From NCBI RefSeq assembly GCF_019578655.1, contig NC_063262.1, forward strand, positions 2,363,582 through 2,427,581: a stretch of DNA of 64,000 nt, read 5' to 3'. A program made the translations under genes and the position numbers. Below the pieces are notes generated by a model. The model did no database searches, was not told the origin of the DNA, and saw only the letters and a list, made by a program, of their open reading frames with translations. Below, in pieces: positions 1-11,763 of the stretch; the stretch's first letter is position 1; each line of letters opens with the position of its first letter. This stretch comes from Ricinus communis (Eukaryota; Streptophyta; Magnoliopsida; Malpighiales; Euphorbiaceae).

Positions 1-76
1 TAAATAATGATTAGAAAGAAGCATTAACAAATTAATACATTCGAGTTAATCAGGTGACTTTCCCCCCCTTTTTCAG

Positions 77-2514
77 GCCAAGATTCTTTATAAACCTGTT
101 CCTTTCACAGAGGATGAACGTGAAAACATTAAACTGACAATTCAGAGCAACGTGTATGGATATCTTGGCATACTCCTTGAGGGACGTGACCGGTTTGAAG
201 AAGAAAGTTTGGCTGTAATAAAGAAAGAGCATTCTTCTGATGAAATTGACCCAAGTGGTATGTATACCTTCTGAGCATTCCGTTATATACTTGTTTTTAA
301 CTTATGTATCCACACATAAGATTCTCGTATAAAAGAAAGGGAGCATATGCATGCATGTTAATGCAAATGCAATGAGCTTCGGAATGCATGAAATGGTTCA
401 GCAAGCCCCTTCACTTAGTTCATATGTACTTAGCTTTTAATGGAATCAATTCCGGTGCTTCACCAGGAATAGATTAGAGTCTTAGTTCCTTTTCTGTCAT
501 ACATGAAATCTTGTGGAGAAAAAGGAGTCTGCATTTTGCAGGAAGATAGATATTGCTTTTAGGAGTACATTGAATAAATATGCATGAACAGGATTTGGCA
601 ATGTTAATTTTATCAGATATGATTTTATGATAGTTACATGAAATGCGTCAACGGAAAAAGGAGGGAAGGTTTGCTTTTTAAATTCTTATAGTTGAATTGG
701 TTCAATAATCAAGAAGAAACTAGCTTGTCTGAGGCTTAGGGTCCTTGCAAATACCTGAAAGAAAAAGCTTTGTTGATAACAGGAAGTACCAGTAGCATAA
801 ATGGCACAACAATCTATTCTATTGGACCAAGGCTTAAAGCATTCTCAGATTGGCTTCTAAAGATTATGGTGTCGGGAAATTTGGAGGTAATATTCCCAGC
901 TGCCACTCGGGAATATGCACCATTGGTCGAAGAACTATGGAGGGATCCAGCCATTCAGGCCACATACAACCGGAAAAGTGAATTAGAAATGCTACCTAGT
1001 GTTGCTAGTTATTTCTTAGAAAGGGTAAGATCTTACTTCAGGTTTCTTTGCTTGGTTAAATTTGTAAAACTCATGCCTATCTTTCTCCTTCTTTACTTTG
1101 TTTTTAGTTGAGGCCTGAAGTTTCTTTTTTCCCTGATGCTTGTATACTAATCATTTGTGGTTGAAGTTAGGGCTCGAATTATATTAGAAAGAGTGTTCTG
1201 ATTTACAGAAAAGAGACAGATCCAGTGACACTTACCTTTTGGTTTGATGGTTATCTGAGTAAATGGCATGTGTATTAGTTTTATGTCTTCCAATTAAATG
1301 AAACTTGTAATGTGGTCTTTGAATCTCACTTAGCTGAGCCAAGTGCAATGATTCAAACTTGAGCTGTATTGTGGTAGAGCAACCTCTACACGCATTACGA
1401 ATGCAGTTAGAATTTTCTTTTCTCCATCAAAATCCTATTGATCCACACGGATGGTAACTATTGCAAACTTATGCAGTTCATTTCAATTGTTGCTGAGAAC
1501 AAATTTCCTTTCTCTGCAGGCAGCCGACATACTGAGACCAGACTATGAACCCTCAGATTTGGATATCCTATATGCCGAAGGTGTTACTTCTTCGAATGGG
1601 CTTGCTTGTTTGGAATTTTCATATCCCCTGTCAGCACCTGATGATAAATTTGACTCAGATGATCAACATGATTCTCTGCTTAGGTAGGTACTACTGTTGA
1701 AGCATATTGCTTGCATTTTATAAGAGAAATGACATCTATTTCTGGTGCTCATCTTGGGAGAAACTTTGTGTTTGTGTATATCTAAGTCATTACAACAATA
1801 TGTAGTTAGATATTCAAACCGGAATTAAACCAGTGACTGGTTTAATCTAGTAGACGAGTTTAATCCATTGTGATTTGAAGTGGTTTCTTCTCAGTCATAT
1901 CATTTTTTTGGTCCTTGCTCAGGTACCAACTGATTAGTGTGCATGCACGCGGTTTTGGAGAGAACTGCAAGTGGCTTGAGATGTTTGAAGATGTTGGAAT
2001 GGTCATTTTCTGTGTTGCATTAAGCGATTATGACCAGTATGCAATTGATGGCAATGGGTGTTCTACTAACAAGATGTTGCTGAGCAGGAGGTTCTTTGAG
2101 AGCATTGTTACTCATCCCACCTTTGATCAGATGGATTTTCTTTTGATACTAAACAAATTTGATCTGTTTGAGGAAAAAGTAGAACGAGTATCATTGACTC
2201 ATTGCGAGTGGTTTGATGATTTCCATCCTGTGGTCAGCCATCATAGATCAAACAGCAACAGCAATAGCATCAATAGCAGTCCTTCACTTGGTCAGCTGGG
2301 TTTCCACTACATAGCTGTCAAGTTCAAGAAGCTCTATGCTTCACTAACGGGAAAGAAGTTGTATGTCTCTATGGTTAAGGGTTTGGAGCCTGATAGTGTT
2401 GATGCATCTCTTAAATATGCAAGGGAGATTTTGAAGTGGGATGAAGAAAGGCATAACTTCAGCCTGAGCGAGTATTCATTTTATAGTACTGAAGCAAGCT
2501 CCTATTCCCCTTAA
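77..2514 (+). CDS. XLG: Extra-large G protein (XLG), C-terminal exons (partial)
   Basis: XLG proteins are plant-specific G-alpha-like GTPases that pair with G-beta/gamma at the membrane and in the nucleus. Four exons are visible at 77-257, about 768-1024, 1520-1683 and 1923-2514. They join in phase to about 397 residues ending at a TAA. The first exon encodes a helical-domain segment ([11 protein letters not shown]), the second [15 protein letters not shown] and [15 protein letters not shown], the third [20 protein letters not shown], and the last the switch/G3 region ([19 protein letters not shown]) and the G4 guanine-specificity motif LNKFD. The final exon ends with a Ser/Tyr-rich tail. The N-terminal half, including the Cys-rich region, lies upstream of the window. 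The start of exon 2 is uncertain between 762 and 768, since both keep phase. The family is firm; the XLG1/2/3 subgroup is not decided. Confidence 0.93.
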
Positions 2515-3968
2515 ATTGGCTAGTCAAGGAAGCCTTGTACATGGGTCCTGCCTCCTGCAACACTTCATTGCCATCTAGTGTACATAAACGGCCTGTAAAT
2601 TAACTAGTGAACACGCTTCTCTTCCATAAGCCATTGCAGTTGTAAGACCAATATCTCAAGGTATCCTTCCAATGTCATGCTGCTATAATTTGTTCCTTAG
2701 ATTTCCAGCACACAGTTAGGACTACACATTAGCTTTCCTTGTTATACGGTAAAGGAATCACTCCATACTGTGTTCTTGTGCTTTTTGCTCCCCCCTACCA
2801 TGTGTGTAGTTATTCTATCTTTGAAATGGTATTCAAATATTCATTTGTAATATAAGAGATTATGTTTATGATCTATTGACAAGTAGAATACTGTATACCA
2901 TGTTATCATCTGCCTTTTCTCATTTTCTTGAAAGGATGCTATAGGCCCATCTTGTTTCATCCACCCAATTGTTTAGTTGCAGGAGAGGTAATCCTTCTCC
3001 TTAATGAATTAAAATAAATAAATAAATTTTATTAAATATTTAATAATATTAATTTATTAAATTTACAAAGTGCAAAAACTATAAATAATATAAGAATAAT
3101 GTATTTAAATAAATTATACATACAAATGCATAAATTACTACATAAATTAAATTACAATTAAAAAATTCAGACAGATAATGAGAGAATAAAAAAAAGAAGC
3201 TAAAATGAGATAAAATTCAAAAGTTATGTTTTGATCTTATAAAATATATTGGCTTAATCAAACATGATGGCTGACTAATATAAAATTTATTAAAAGTTCT
3301 ATCTATTTTATGAATTTCATTTCAACCTAACACTTTAAATTTACAAATTAATTTTATAAAATTTTATAAAATTCATTTCAACCGACATACAAATATTAGA
3401 GAAAAATATATATAGATAATTAATATTTTATCTAATAAGTATTTTTTTTCAATAATTAATATTTTTATCTAAATATTTATTAATTATCAATAATAAATTA
3501 ATTAATTATTTAATGAGGAATGAAATTAATTAATATAATTAACAAATATTATTGAATTTACTACAAGAACTTGATGCATGCAGCAGTGGGCGCAGTCGAG
3601 AAGATCATGTTGGTGCGTAAGTTTGCAGCACTAATAATAGGTGAACATCTAGCTACAGAAAAGAATCATCAGCCCAAAGAGGGAATACGAATTATGAACC
3701 AAACATTACCTTAATTAAATTTATAGAATTGATAAAAGAAAAAAAAAAGAACATTGAAGAATATTAGAAACTTGACCTTTTCTTTCCTTTTTTTGGCCCA
3801 GGATTGTTGATACAACACAAAAACAATGAGATATATTATACATGTAAGTTTTCAGCTTTCTGAAAAGAAGAAAAGAGAGGAAAAAAAAATAAAGATTTCC
3901 AAGATTCTCCTGTGGTGTATGGGAGAGCCACCCATAAATTATAGAAGTAAACTCTGATGTACAATAGC
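2515..3968. other. Intergenic region between convergent XLG and RUS6-like genes
   Basis: It starts with the XLG 3' UTR. A very AT-rich block runs from about 3000 to 3560, with runs of short ATT/TAA words and no convincing coding potential. The RUS6-like 3' UTR lies at about 3780-3968. No other gene is seen. Confidence 0.6.
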
Positions 3969-6900
3969 TCAGTCATCTACAAAACTGTATCTAGTCTGCT
4001 CCTCTGTGCTCAGCAATATGTTTTTTACAGCCCAACCTAGAGCAGTCATTTGATCACCTAACATGGATAAATCCTTTTCTGCTGATTGCTTGCTATCCTC
4101 TATTAATTTAATGCATTCCTTGTGAACAGTGCTGCCGGGATCACTGATTGTTTCCCACCTACTAAAAAGCAGTGCCTTCCTAATGTAGCAGGCCTATGTT
4201 ACAAGAAATATGAGATTTAACATAAAAAAGTTACCAGCACTGTAATATGTAATAAAGCTGCCTATCAACCAGGAATATTTTGGTCTGGTTATAATCTCAA
4301 GTTCCTTTTACCTGCAACAAACCCATTATAACATCAGCGGTGCCAGCGCCCTCTCTCAGAGATAGAAGAATACCTTGCTAGAATCCATCAAGGAACGGAA
4401 GGAAAAAGTGAGTTGAGTACTACAAATGGAAGCTTCATAATTATACAAAATTGAGGATAGATATTCAAATGCATACTTGCTTAGTTCTTGTCAATCCTCT
4501 GTAAGAGTTCTCCACGCATATAAAGTAATAATCCTCGCTGCTTAAAGACTGCATTGCTATCACTGACAATTTTGATATCTGATCCTTGGCATTTAAGCAA
4601 CCTATTCTGATGGGCCACAGTTCTTTGCCTGGTCAAGGAACACAAGCATCAGCTTAAGCTGTACCATTGATGCATACAACTGTACAAGGTCCCATGGCAG
4701 CTCAATCAAGGAACAAGATCACAAGGCATGAGAAAAATCTCACCTTTGGTCCGCAAAAATTCAAATCCTTCCTTTTTACTCACTTCAGCAGGTGTTGGTA
4801 CACGTCCTAATGCAATCCATGAATCTAGTATCATTTCAAGCCTATCCTGAAGAGAGGAAAAAAGTGCATGATTCTTCAGGCCAATGTTAACTGATGTTCA
4901 TGCTGGAGCTAGATATACCAGTCAAAACTCAATATTTGCAACCCAGAGAGATTGAAATTACACACCTTAGTCAATGTTTGCAAATGGACATGCTTAAGCC
5001 CTTGATATATTCCAAAAAGGTCTATTGCTGAAAAAATGGGATAAACAACAAAAGGCAAACCTGCAAGCAATCTTGCATGTTGAGAACAAGTTAGGAACAG
5101 AAAATAAGCACAAGTCTAACTGGCAAAACACATCTTCTCCAAAATGAGGTCTACAATTTTATATGAATAATTCATGTGAAAAGCACCATTATGCTCATAC
5201 ATGAAGAAGAGGACTAAAATTTAAGTAATAAAGGTCTACAACCATCTCAGCTTTTTAATTTGAATACAGATACATGTTTTTCAATTAATATTCTAATATG
5301 CATCCCTTCTGACCAATTATGCAACTTCACTTTGAAATTCCTTGATTGGAAAATTTGACAACAAAACTTGTCAAATTGGTTTAAGGGGTTCAAATGAATT
5401 GATGGCGTGGGGATAAGAAAGAATTAAATTGGAGTATCCATAGGCCTCTAGTTAAGGGACCATTTGACTTTACCAACATATGTTGAAAAGAAGGTATAAT
5501 TCAGAGCAGATTATCTTCTACTGAATTGTAAAACAATTTTACCCGCAGTCACCTTGCGAGAGGTAACTTTGGACAAGAAAGCACTGCAATTTCAACTAAA
5601 TTAAATGTAATGAGGCAAGGAAAAACCTTTGATTGTTCTTGAACAGCATGTTCAAAAGTGCAGCAAGCATGAGGCCAAGGTTATCAAAGCACACTGTTTG
5701 TATCTGAAATCCATAGCAATTATCAGAATATGGTCCACACTGAAAGAACGTGCAGACCACATGAAAGACGTGCAAGGGAAAACTTTAACCTGTGCCTTTG
5801 CTGAAACTTCACCAAGGTTATCTGCTACTGCAAAGCTTCGATGAATAGCAGACTGCATGCAGACCAATGACATCAGTACTCCATGTCAAAGTATGAAACC
5901 TAACTTAATATCTGTTGAAGAGTGCTTCCCGAAAACTCAGGACATGAAAACAATGATGAAGCAAGAACACAAAGCATCCATCAAGCAACAAGTGAGAAAG
6001 AAACCTTTTATACTTTTATTATCGATGATGGCCTAATTCGAAAGTATTTTGAGCTGCACATCTATATTTGCATGGGGATGGAATTTGAACTAACTTATGC
6101 AACATTGTAATTAGGCTATACTATCCAAGTACACAAACTCAAAATGTCAATGCCTAATACTGAAACAATTCTTCAAACAAGAAATGAAAATTAGTTTAAA
6201 GAATGCAGAATTATAGTTTGATAAGGAACAAGTCTTACACCAGTCGCTAAGTGGCATGCGAGGCTTATTTGTTTTGCAATGTTGGCAATAGTTGCGAGAA
6301 GCAAGAATTGTTTAGGAAATGCAGGAGTCAGCAGCTCCAATCCAATGCCCAAACTGAAGAGAATAGATGTTGAGAACCTAACTCTCTACACATGCAACAA
6401 TGGGGAAAATATCAAAGCTCCAATATAAAACACTAGTACAACATCAGTGTTATTAGCTGCAAAAACCCAGAACTTAACATAAGCAAACAAATGAAAAAAC
6501 CTCAAATACACAAGAAACACTATCATACCTTCAAATTGGTATCAAAAGCAGATGCCAAGCTAGCAGTGTAGATGCACCTACTCAAACGTCCAAGTCCATC
6601 CTTCAAGACCCAGTTAAGAGCAGCTGCTGATGGAAGTGAACGAGAATACCCAATGCCTACAGCCCGAAACATGGCCTAACATCAACCCATTCTCACAAAT
6701 TCAGCAATCATGTCATAGGTAAACTTTCTAATTAGCTGCTTTTTTCTGTATTAACATAGTGTTAGAAAAGTCTAAAATGCAAGAATTCAATTCAAATAAA
6801 TTTTATTTAGTAAATTTCCTGTTTGGAATAGTCATATTTGATAGAATTCAATTCCTTCAACTCAGACACTTTTGAAAGAAATGAAATCATGCCACAGGTA

Positions 6901-7550
6901 ACATGATATTACAGAATTCAATTGAATAAGCTTGCATGTCCTATCATACATTTTACCGACTTTGCTGAAAAAGAAAAAAGTCGCTATCTTTGCATTCGCA
7001 ATTCAGTAAGCTATCAGTAGTTCAAAAAGCAAACGACTTTCCTTAAAATAAATAATCACAATACCTGAGTAGCAAGAACCTGTAAAGCAGAGCTAAAAAC
7101 ACGGTGCAATAACTTCCATTTAACATAATCCATATAATTCTCAGTAACTTGTTTAGGAATAAAAAAGTCCCTAACACCTAAACTCAAAGCCCTAAACAGT
7201 TTCCTGTACCCATCTTCAAAATCAACACAAGACGCCGCACCACCATCAACACTAACCAATTTTACACTACTCCCATCCCACATGTACCTAGAGACCCGAC
7301 CCGAATTCCTAACCACCACAGGGAGCCGCACGGGGAACATGGGTCCGGGTCCCGGTCCATTATCCAGACCTTCTTCTGGTTCATAATTGATGGAAGTTCT
7401 GAGTGAATTGGTGAGAGTTAGGGCTTTGGGTATGGAGAAACGAAGTTGCTTAGAAACTGGTTTTCTGTGAGAAGGAAAGTGAGAGTTTTGAACCTTCCAT
7501 TGATAATGGAATTGGGTATAACTGGATGATGAGTATAGTGTGGATTGCAT
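3969..7550 (-). CDS. RUS6: Root UV-B sensitive 6-like protein (DUF647/RUS family)
   Basis: RUS proteins are conserved DUF647 proteins; Arabidopsis RUS1/RUS2 act in UV-B sensing and vitamin B6 balance, and RUS6 is needed for early development. The ATG is at 7550; the longer upstream frame has no ATG. Exon 1 (7065-7550) encodes a basic, Ser-rich, transit-peptide-like leader, then YMWDGSSVKLVSVDGG and the family signature RDFFIPKQVTENYMDYVKWK. Exon 2 (6529-6675) gives MFRAVGIGYSRSLPSAAALN and WVLKDGLGRLSRCIYTASLA. A later exon near 6237-6370 gives IGLELLTPAFPKQFLLLATI. Short exons follow at about 5800-5853, 5630-5700, 4970-5065, 4745-4850, 4480-4630 and 4310-4390. The last exon ends in EEQTRYSFVDD with TGA at 3969-3971. 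I saw no frame breaks. The paralogue assignment rests on the N-terminal signature. Confidence 0.88.
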
Positions 7551-7640
7551 CAAAAAGATTGAAACTTCTGATTTTTTCGTTGAAAAGATTAAGACTTTTT
7601 TCCTTTCTAATTCAAGTAAGAAAGTTAAAAGGAGTTTCTT

Positions 7641-7652
7641 TTTCCCGCCAAA
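7641..7652. promoter_or_regulatory. E2F-type palindrome upstream of the RUS6-like gene
   Basis: TTTCCCGCCAAA lies about 91 bases upstream of the predicted ATG at 7550. It is a perfect match to the palindromic E2F consensus TTTSSCGSSAAA. Occupancy is inferred only from sequence and position. Confidence 0.5.
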
Positions 7653-8783
7653 GTTGGTCACTTGGTAGCTTTGGAGTTCTGGGTTCTATGAGGTTAGAAA
7701 AAGGATGGTGCAGAAAGTAATATGCACACCCGGCGTATGTTAGAGGAAGAGCGGTGGGTGACCGTGGAGAAAGAAGATAATAGGGAAAAGGAGGAGGTGG
7801 GGGTGAGGTGTGTGCGGCTGCAAGCAAGTTGCTGCCTCAGCCTTTGGAGTCGGAACTGGGAGGCAACTTTTTCCCTCCTCTCTTCTTTCATTTTTCTTGA
7901 CCAGGATACGGTGTCGTTCCCTTGCGGAATTCGACCGATCTGGCTTCTTCGGAATTGAATCAAATTCAATTGAACTAACTAATTTTTTTTCCCTTTTTCG
8001 GACAAAAGTTCATTGGTAGCTTAGGTGCCGTGGGACAGCCATTCCATCGTTAAATTGATAAATTGTGTTAATATTGTGGACGTTAGTATTAAAATCTGAA
8101 TTTGAAGTCTCACACTCATGTAATGGTAGTAAAAATGTCAATTAAATCATTCAAATTCAAATTTTTAGTGGATGATTCAATTAAAATTAAGATGCAAATA
8201 ATATTTATTTTTATAGTGAGCTTACAAGCAGAACTATTTAGTTTTTTATAAATTAAAAAAAAATATTAATACATTTTTTTACATATTTCTTTTCTAAAAT
8301 AAGGTCAAAAATATAATTCAAGTAGAGTACAATTCTTTCACTTTCAAACTCCAAAACAACGTTAATAAGAAAAAGAAATTTTCACCTGCGTCCTTTTGCA
8401 GACAAGAAGTCGTTAAGTTGAGGAAATTTACGTGCACTCTTTTAACAGAAGGCTGGATGTTTACAGGAAAACGGAAACAAGTTATTTGCCCCCAACAAAC
8501 GACAAACAGTTTAGGTCCATGTTAATATCAGAAAGGAAAGTAAAAGTTAACTATGCAAACACCAAAAGAAAATGTGCTGAAGTTCACAGTGATAAGAGGG
8601 GAAATCAAACTATAAGCTTCCTTTCAGTTCATTTATTTATAAGTGTGTATCTTTGTGTATTGGAAAGCTTATCATTTTCAACTTATAGATACACTTCAAT
8701 GAGATAAACAGAAAGAACCCTTATCTTAATTATTGCTTTTACTCCTGTAATTATGTCCAGTATAGTAACGTCATTTGCAATAT
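7653..8783. other. Intergenic: RUS6-like promoter and P450 3' flank
   Basis: Overlapping reading frames on both strands at 7690-8020 look like chance: they match no family and sit in GC-richer leader or promoter DNA. The rest, to 8783, is AT-rich with no recognisable gene or element. Confidence 0.5.
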
Positions 8784-11067
8784 TTACATCTTGTAGAGCG
8801 TGGAATTAAGGCGTGGAACAAGGTGAACTTCAAGTGAGGTTGCTTTCAGATTTGTCAAGCCAGTGCTCTCAGTCATATCCACATTTTCACCTGATGCCTT
8901 CGCAACTTCAAAACCATGCAAGAAACTGGCCAGGATGAAATGCACTACTTGAAGGCCTAGTGCCATGCCAGGGCATGACCTTCTTCCCGAGCCAAATGGG
9001 ATGAATTCGAAATTCTGCCCTCTCAAGTCTATTTCCTTGTGGCTAGACAGGAATCTCTCAGGTTGGAACTCGTCAGGATTTGACCATATGCGCCCATCAC
9101 GCTGAATTTTCCAGACATTTACCATTAAGCGCGTGCCAGCAGGAACATAGCATCCCGATGAAAGGGTGCAGTCTTCCTTTGCAGCGCGAAGGAGCATAGG
9201 ACTTGGTGGGTATAGGCGTAATGTTTCCTTAACAATGGCTTGAAGATAGATCAGATGTTTTATATCAGTTTCCTCTACATGTCTGTCTCTACCAATATGG
9301 ATATCCAGCTCATCTTGAGCTTTCTTGAGCACATTGTAATTATTTAACAGCAAGGATAATGTCCATGTGAGAGTGACCATTGTCGTGTCACTTCCTGCTA
9401 AGATCAAATTCTGCCAAAATAATACATCATCTGATTAAGCATGACAAAAGTAAGTTTGCGTATAGACTGAATAAAAGAAGTATGGACATGTTCAAGAATG
9501 ATGACATTAGCCCACCAAAACCTCAACCTGCCCTCATCTTTATAATAGTAAAGTAGCTATAAATTTCTTGGCCCCATCTTGACTTTTGAACAACTTATAA
9601 CATAATTTAGTATTACCTTATTGATTAGCTGGAGCATTTTTCTAGCAGCATTTCCCAGTTTTTCCATCTGAAAAGATTCTCTTCCTATTTCAATTGTTTC
9701 TCTATTTATCATTAATCTTCCTATCATCATCATTATCATCATCTTAGACCGATTCTTTTGGCCAGACTTGGCTCATATGAAAAAGGGCCATGAGTACAGC
9801 AAGGTTCTGGAACAGCTTCTGAAGCCTGAAAAGTTCCTTTTGTATCACTCTTAGAAAAGCTGGATTCCTAGATTCCTTTATCTGTTTCGGCATTATGTTT
9901 TCCAGGTACAAAGGAACACAGTAATAGGGCATCTATTTCATCTTCAGCAGTATCTTCTATCAACTTATTTGAATGTAATTTAATTAGAAAAGCAATTGAA
10001 TAAGCAAAAAAAAAAAAAAAAAAAACTTCCATGCTAATTCCTACTCCTGTTTCCACCAGATGTAATCGTCAAGACTTTTGCAAGCTAAAGTTAATTTTTC
10101 CTGGCAGGACTTGAATTTTGGTACTTACCAGGCAAGTAGCCTTGTTAATGGTGTCTGCATCAAAACCTGAGATTTTTGCATCTTCCAGGATGTTAAGCAT
10201 CACGTCCATGAAGTCCTTTTCTTCCTTCTCCTTACCACTTAACTTTCGCCTTTGTTTATGTTCCTCTAGCCACCCTTCCATCAGAATGTCCAATTCCTTA
10301 GCAGTTTTCTTCATACTTTTCTCATATCCTTTAAAATCCAACCAACCAAGATATGGTATTGCATCGGACAACACAAAAACTCCAAACAAGAAGGCAAAAT
10401 CTCTTATCACTTTCCGACGTCTCTGCGCTTCTCCTTCCTCCACATCAGCATTCGGTCCAAAACATCGCTTCCCTCCCACCGTTCTCAAAGCAACATTATG
10501 TGTCAAGTCTCCAAACCACTGTTTCATATCCACCAACGTACCACTTTCTTTACTGCCTTTGCCAACCCATTTCTCGTACAGTTTCCCTATTGCAATCTGC
10601 ACTTCTGAAGTTCGTATATGCTTTAGCATATCAATTCTATGAGTTGAGAAAAGCTCGATTGTCGCTATTTTACGCATCTCGCGCCAGTAGTCCCCATAAG
10701 GGGCAAACCCAAACATGGCAAAGTCGTAGCCTAGCAGCTTTGAAGCAGCAATGATTGGTCTACTGGAGAAAACTCTATCATGTGAAGTGAAACATTCCCT
10801 TGCCATCTCCCAACTATTTACCGTTAAAACTCTGTGCGAACCGAGTTTTATGGTGAAGACAGGACCGTGCTTATCAGCCATGGCTCCTAGTGTTTTGTGA
10901 GTCAACTGATGGCCACCAAAGAGATGCATATGGCCAATTACAGGCCAAGCTCCACCAGCTTGAGGCACAGTGCATCTACTATTTCGCTTTGAGTGATAAA
11001 AATAGATAGAGAATAAAAGGACAACAGTAAAGATCAGGGTTAATAATAGTTGGCGAAAAAAGTCCAT
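8784..11067 (-). CDS. Cytochrome P450, CYP82-like
   Basis: An ER-anchored, heme-thiolate monooxygenase. Two exons, 10129-11067 and 8784-9410, are split by a phase-0 intron (GTAAGT...CAG) and give 521 residues, a full plant P450 length. Residues 8-25 form the N-terminal membrane anchor. Then come the GGAWPVIGHMHL hinge region and the C-helix stretch FAPYGDYWREMRKIA. The I-helix oxygen-activation motif AGSDTT is at about 318-323, ExxR (ETLR) at 375-378, PERF at 430-433 and the heme loop FGSGRRSCPG with the axial Cys near residue 459. All key residues are present, so the gene looks functional. The HLFGGHQLTHKTLGAMADKH region and intron position fit CYP82, a clan active in alkaloid, flavonoid and homoterpene metabolism. 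The substrate cannot be read from sequence. Confidence 0.93.
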
Positions 11068-11763
11068 CTCAGGTTGCAGAAATGAAGGAAGGAAGACAGA
11101 TTGTTGGTCTCAGAAATTTATATGTATTATTTTGATTTCATTTTTCTAGGATGATAATAATTATAGCCAACCTTGGGGACCATTATGCATATAAGTCACA
11201 TAAAATATCCTACATACTATGCAGAATAGTCCTTTCTTGCCATCTGTTGCTCTCACATGGATATTTATATATATATATACATTTCACATCAAGTAATATT
11301 GTCTATATTGCATAATAAAGAAAGAAAGTATAGTTTTAAGTTACCTAGAGCATTGACTATTGTACAGTAAGTTCAGCAAAAGCTTATCTTACTGTGGGCA
11401 AGACAAAACAGAGCATGAAATCATGGTGGCACATCTAAGATTTAAAACCAGGCTCTGTTGAGTGAATTTAGAAATTGAAAATTTAAAGCAAATGGAGGAA
11501 AGAGTAAAATTAAAAACATTAATTTTACAAACAAATTTGTCTGCACAGATTTAAGCCCCCTGGAAATTCTGGAATTTCTGAGTGATATATAGTACTAGTC
11601 CGAATAGATCAGCTATCTTAGTAATAACTTCATTACTCCATAGCCTTTTGGAAATATAGATGAATGCCACAATTTAATAATGCACCTTCATAGTATATTC
11701 TTAGCTACTTCACAGCAACCTAAGTCTGTTCATATCACATCTGATGTGTAACTCGAAAATGAC
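11068..11763. other. Intergenic, P450 promoter region
   Basis: A TATA-rich run lies at about 11261-11282, roughly 200 bases upstream of the P450 start. No gene is seen. The other end holds the 3' flank of the membrane-protein gene. Confidence 0.45.

Noticed and set aside
7526..8019. Several overlapping frames on both strands near the RUS6-like start
   Set aside because: They overlap one another, show no family features and lie in promoter/leader DNA.
10118..10754. Plus-strand frames of 174 and 133 residues
   Set aside because: They are antisense to the P450 first exon, whose minus-strand reading has every expected motif.
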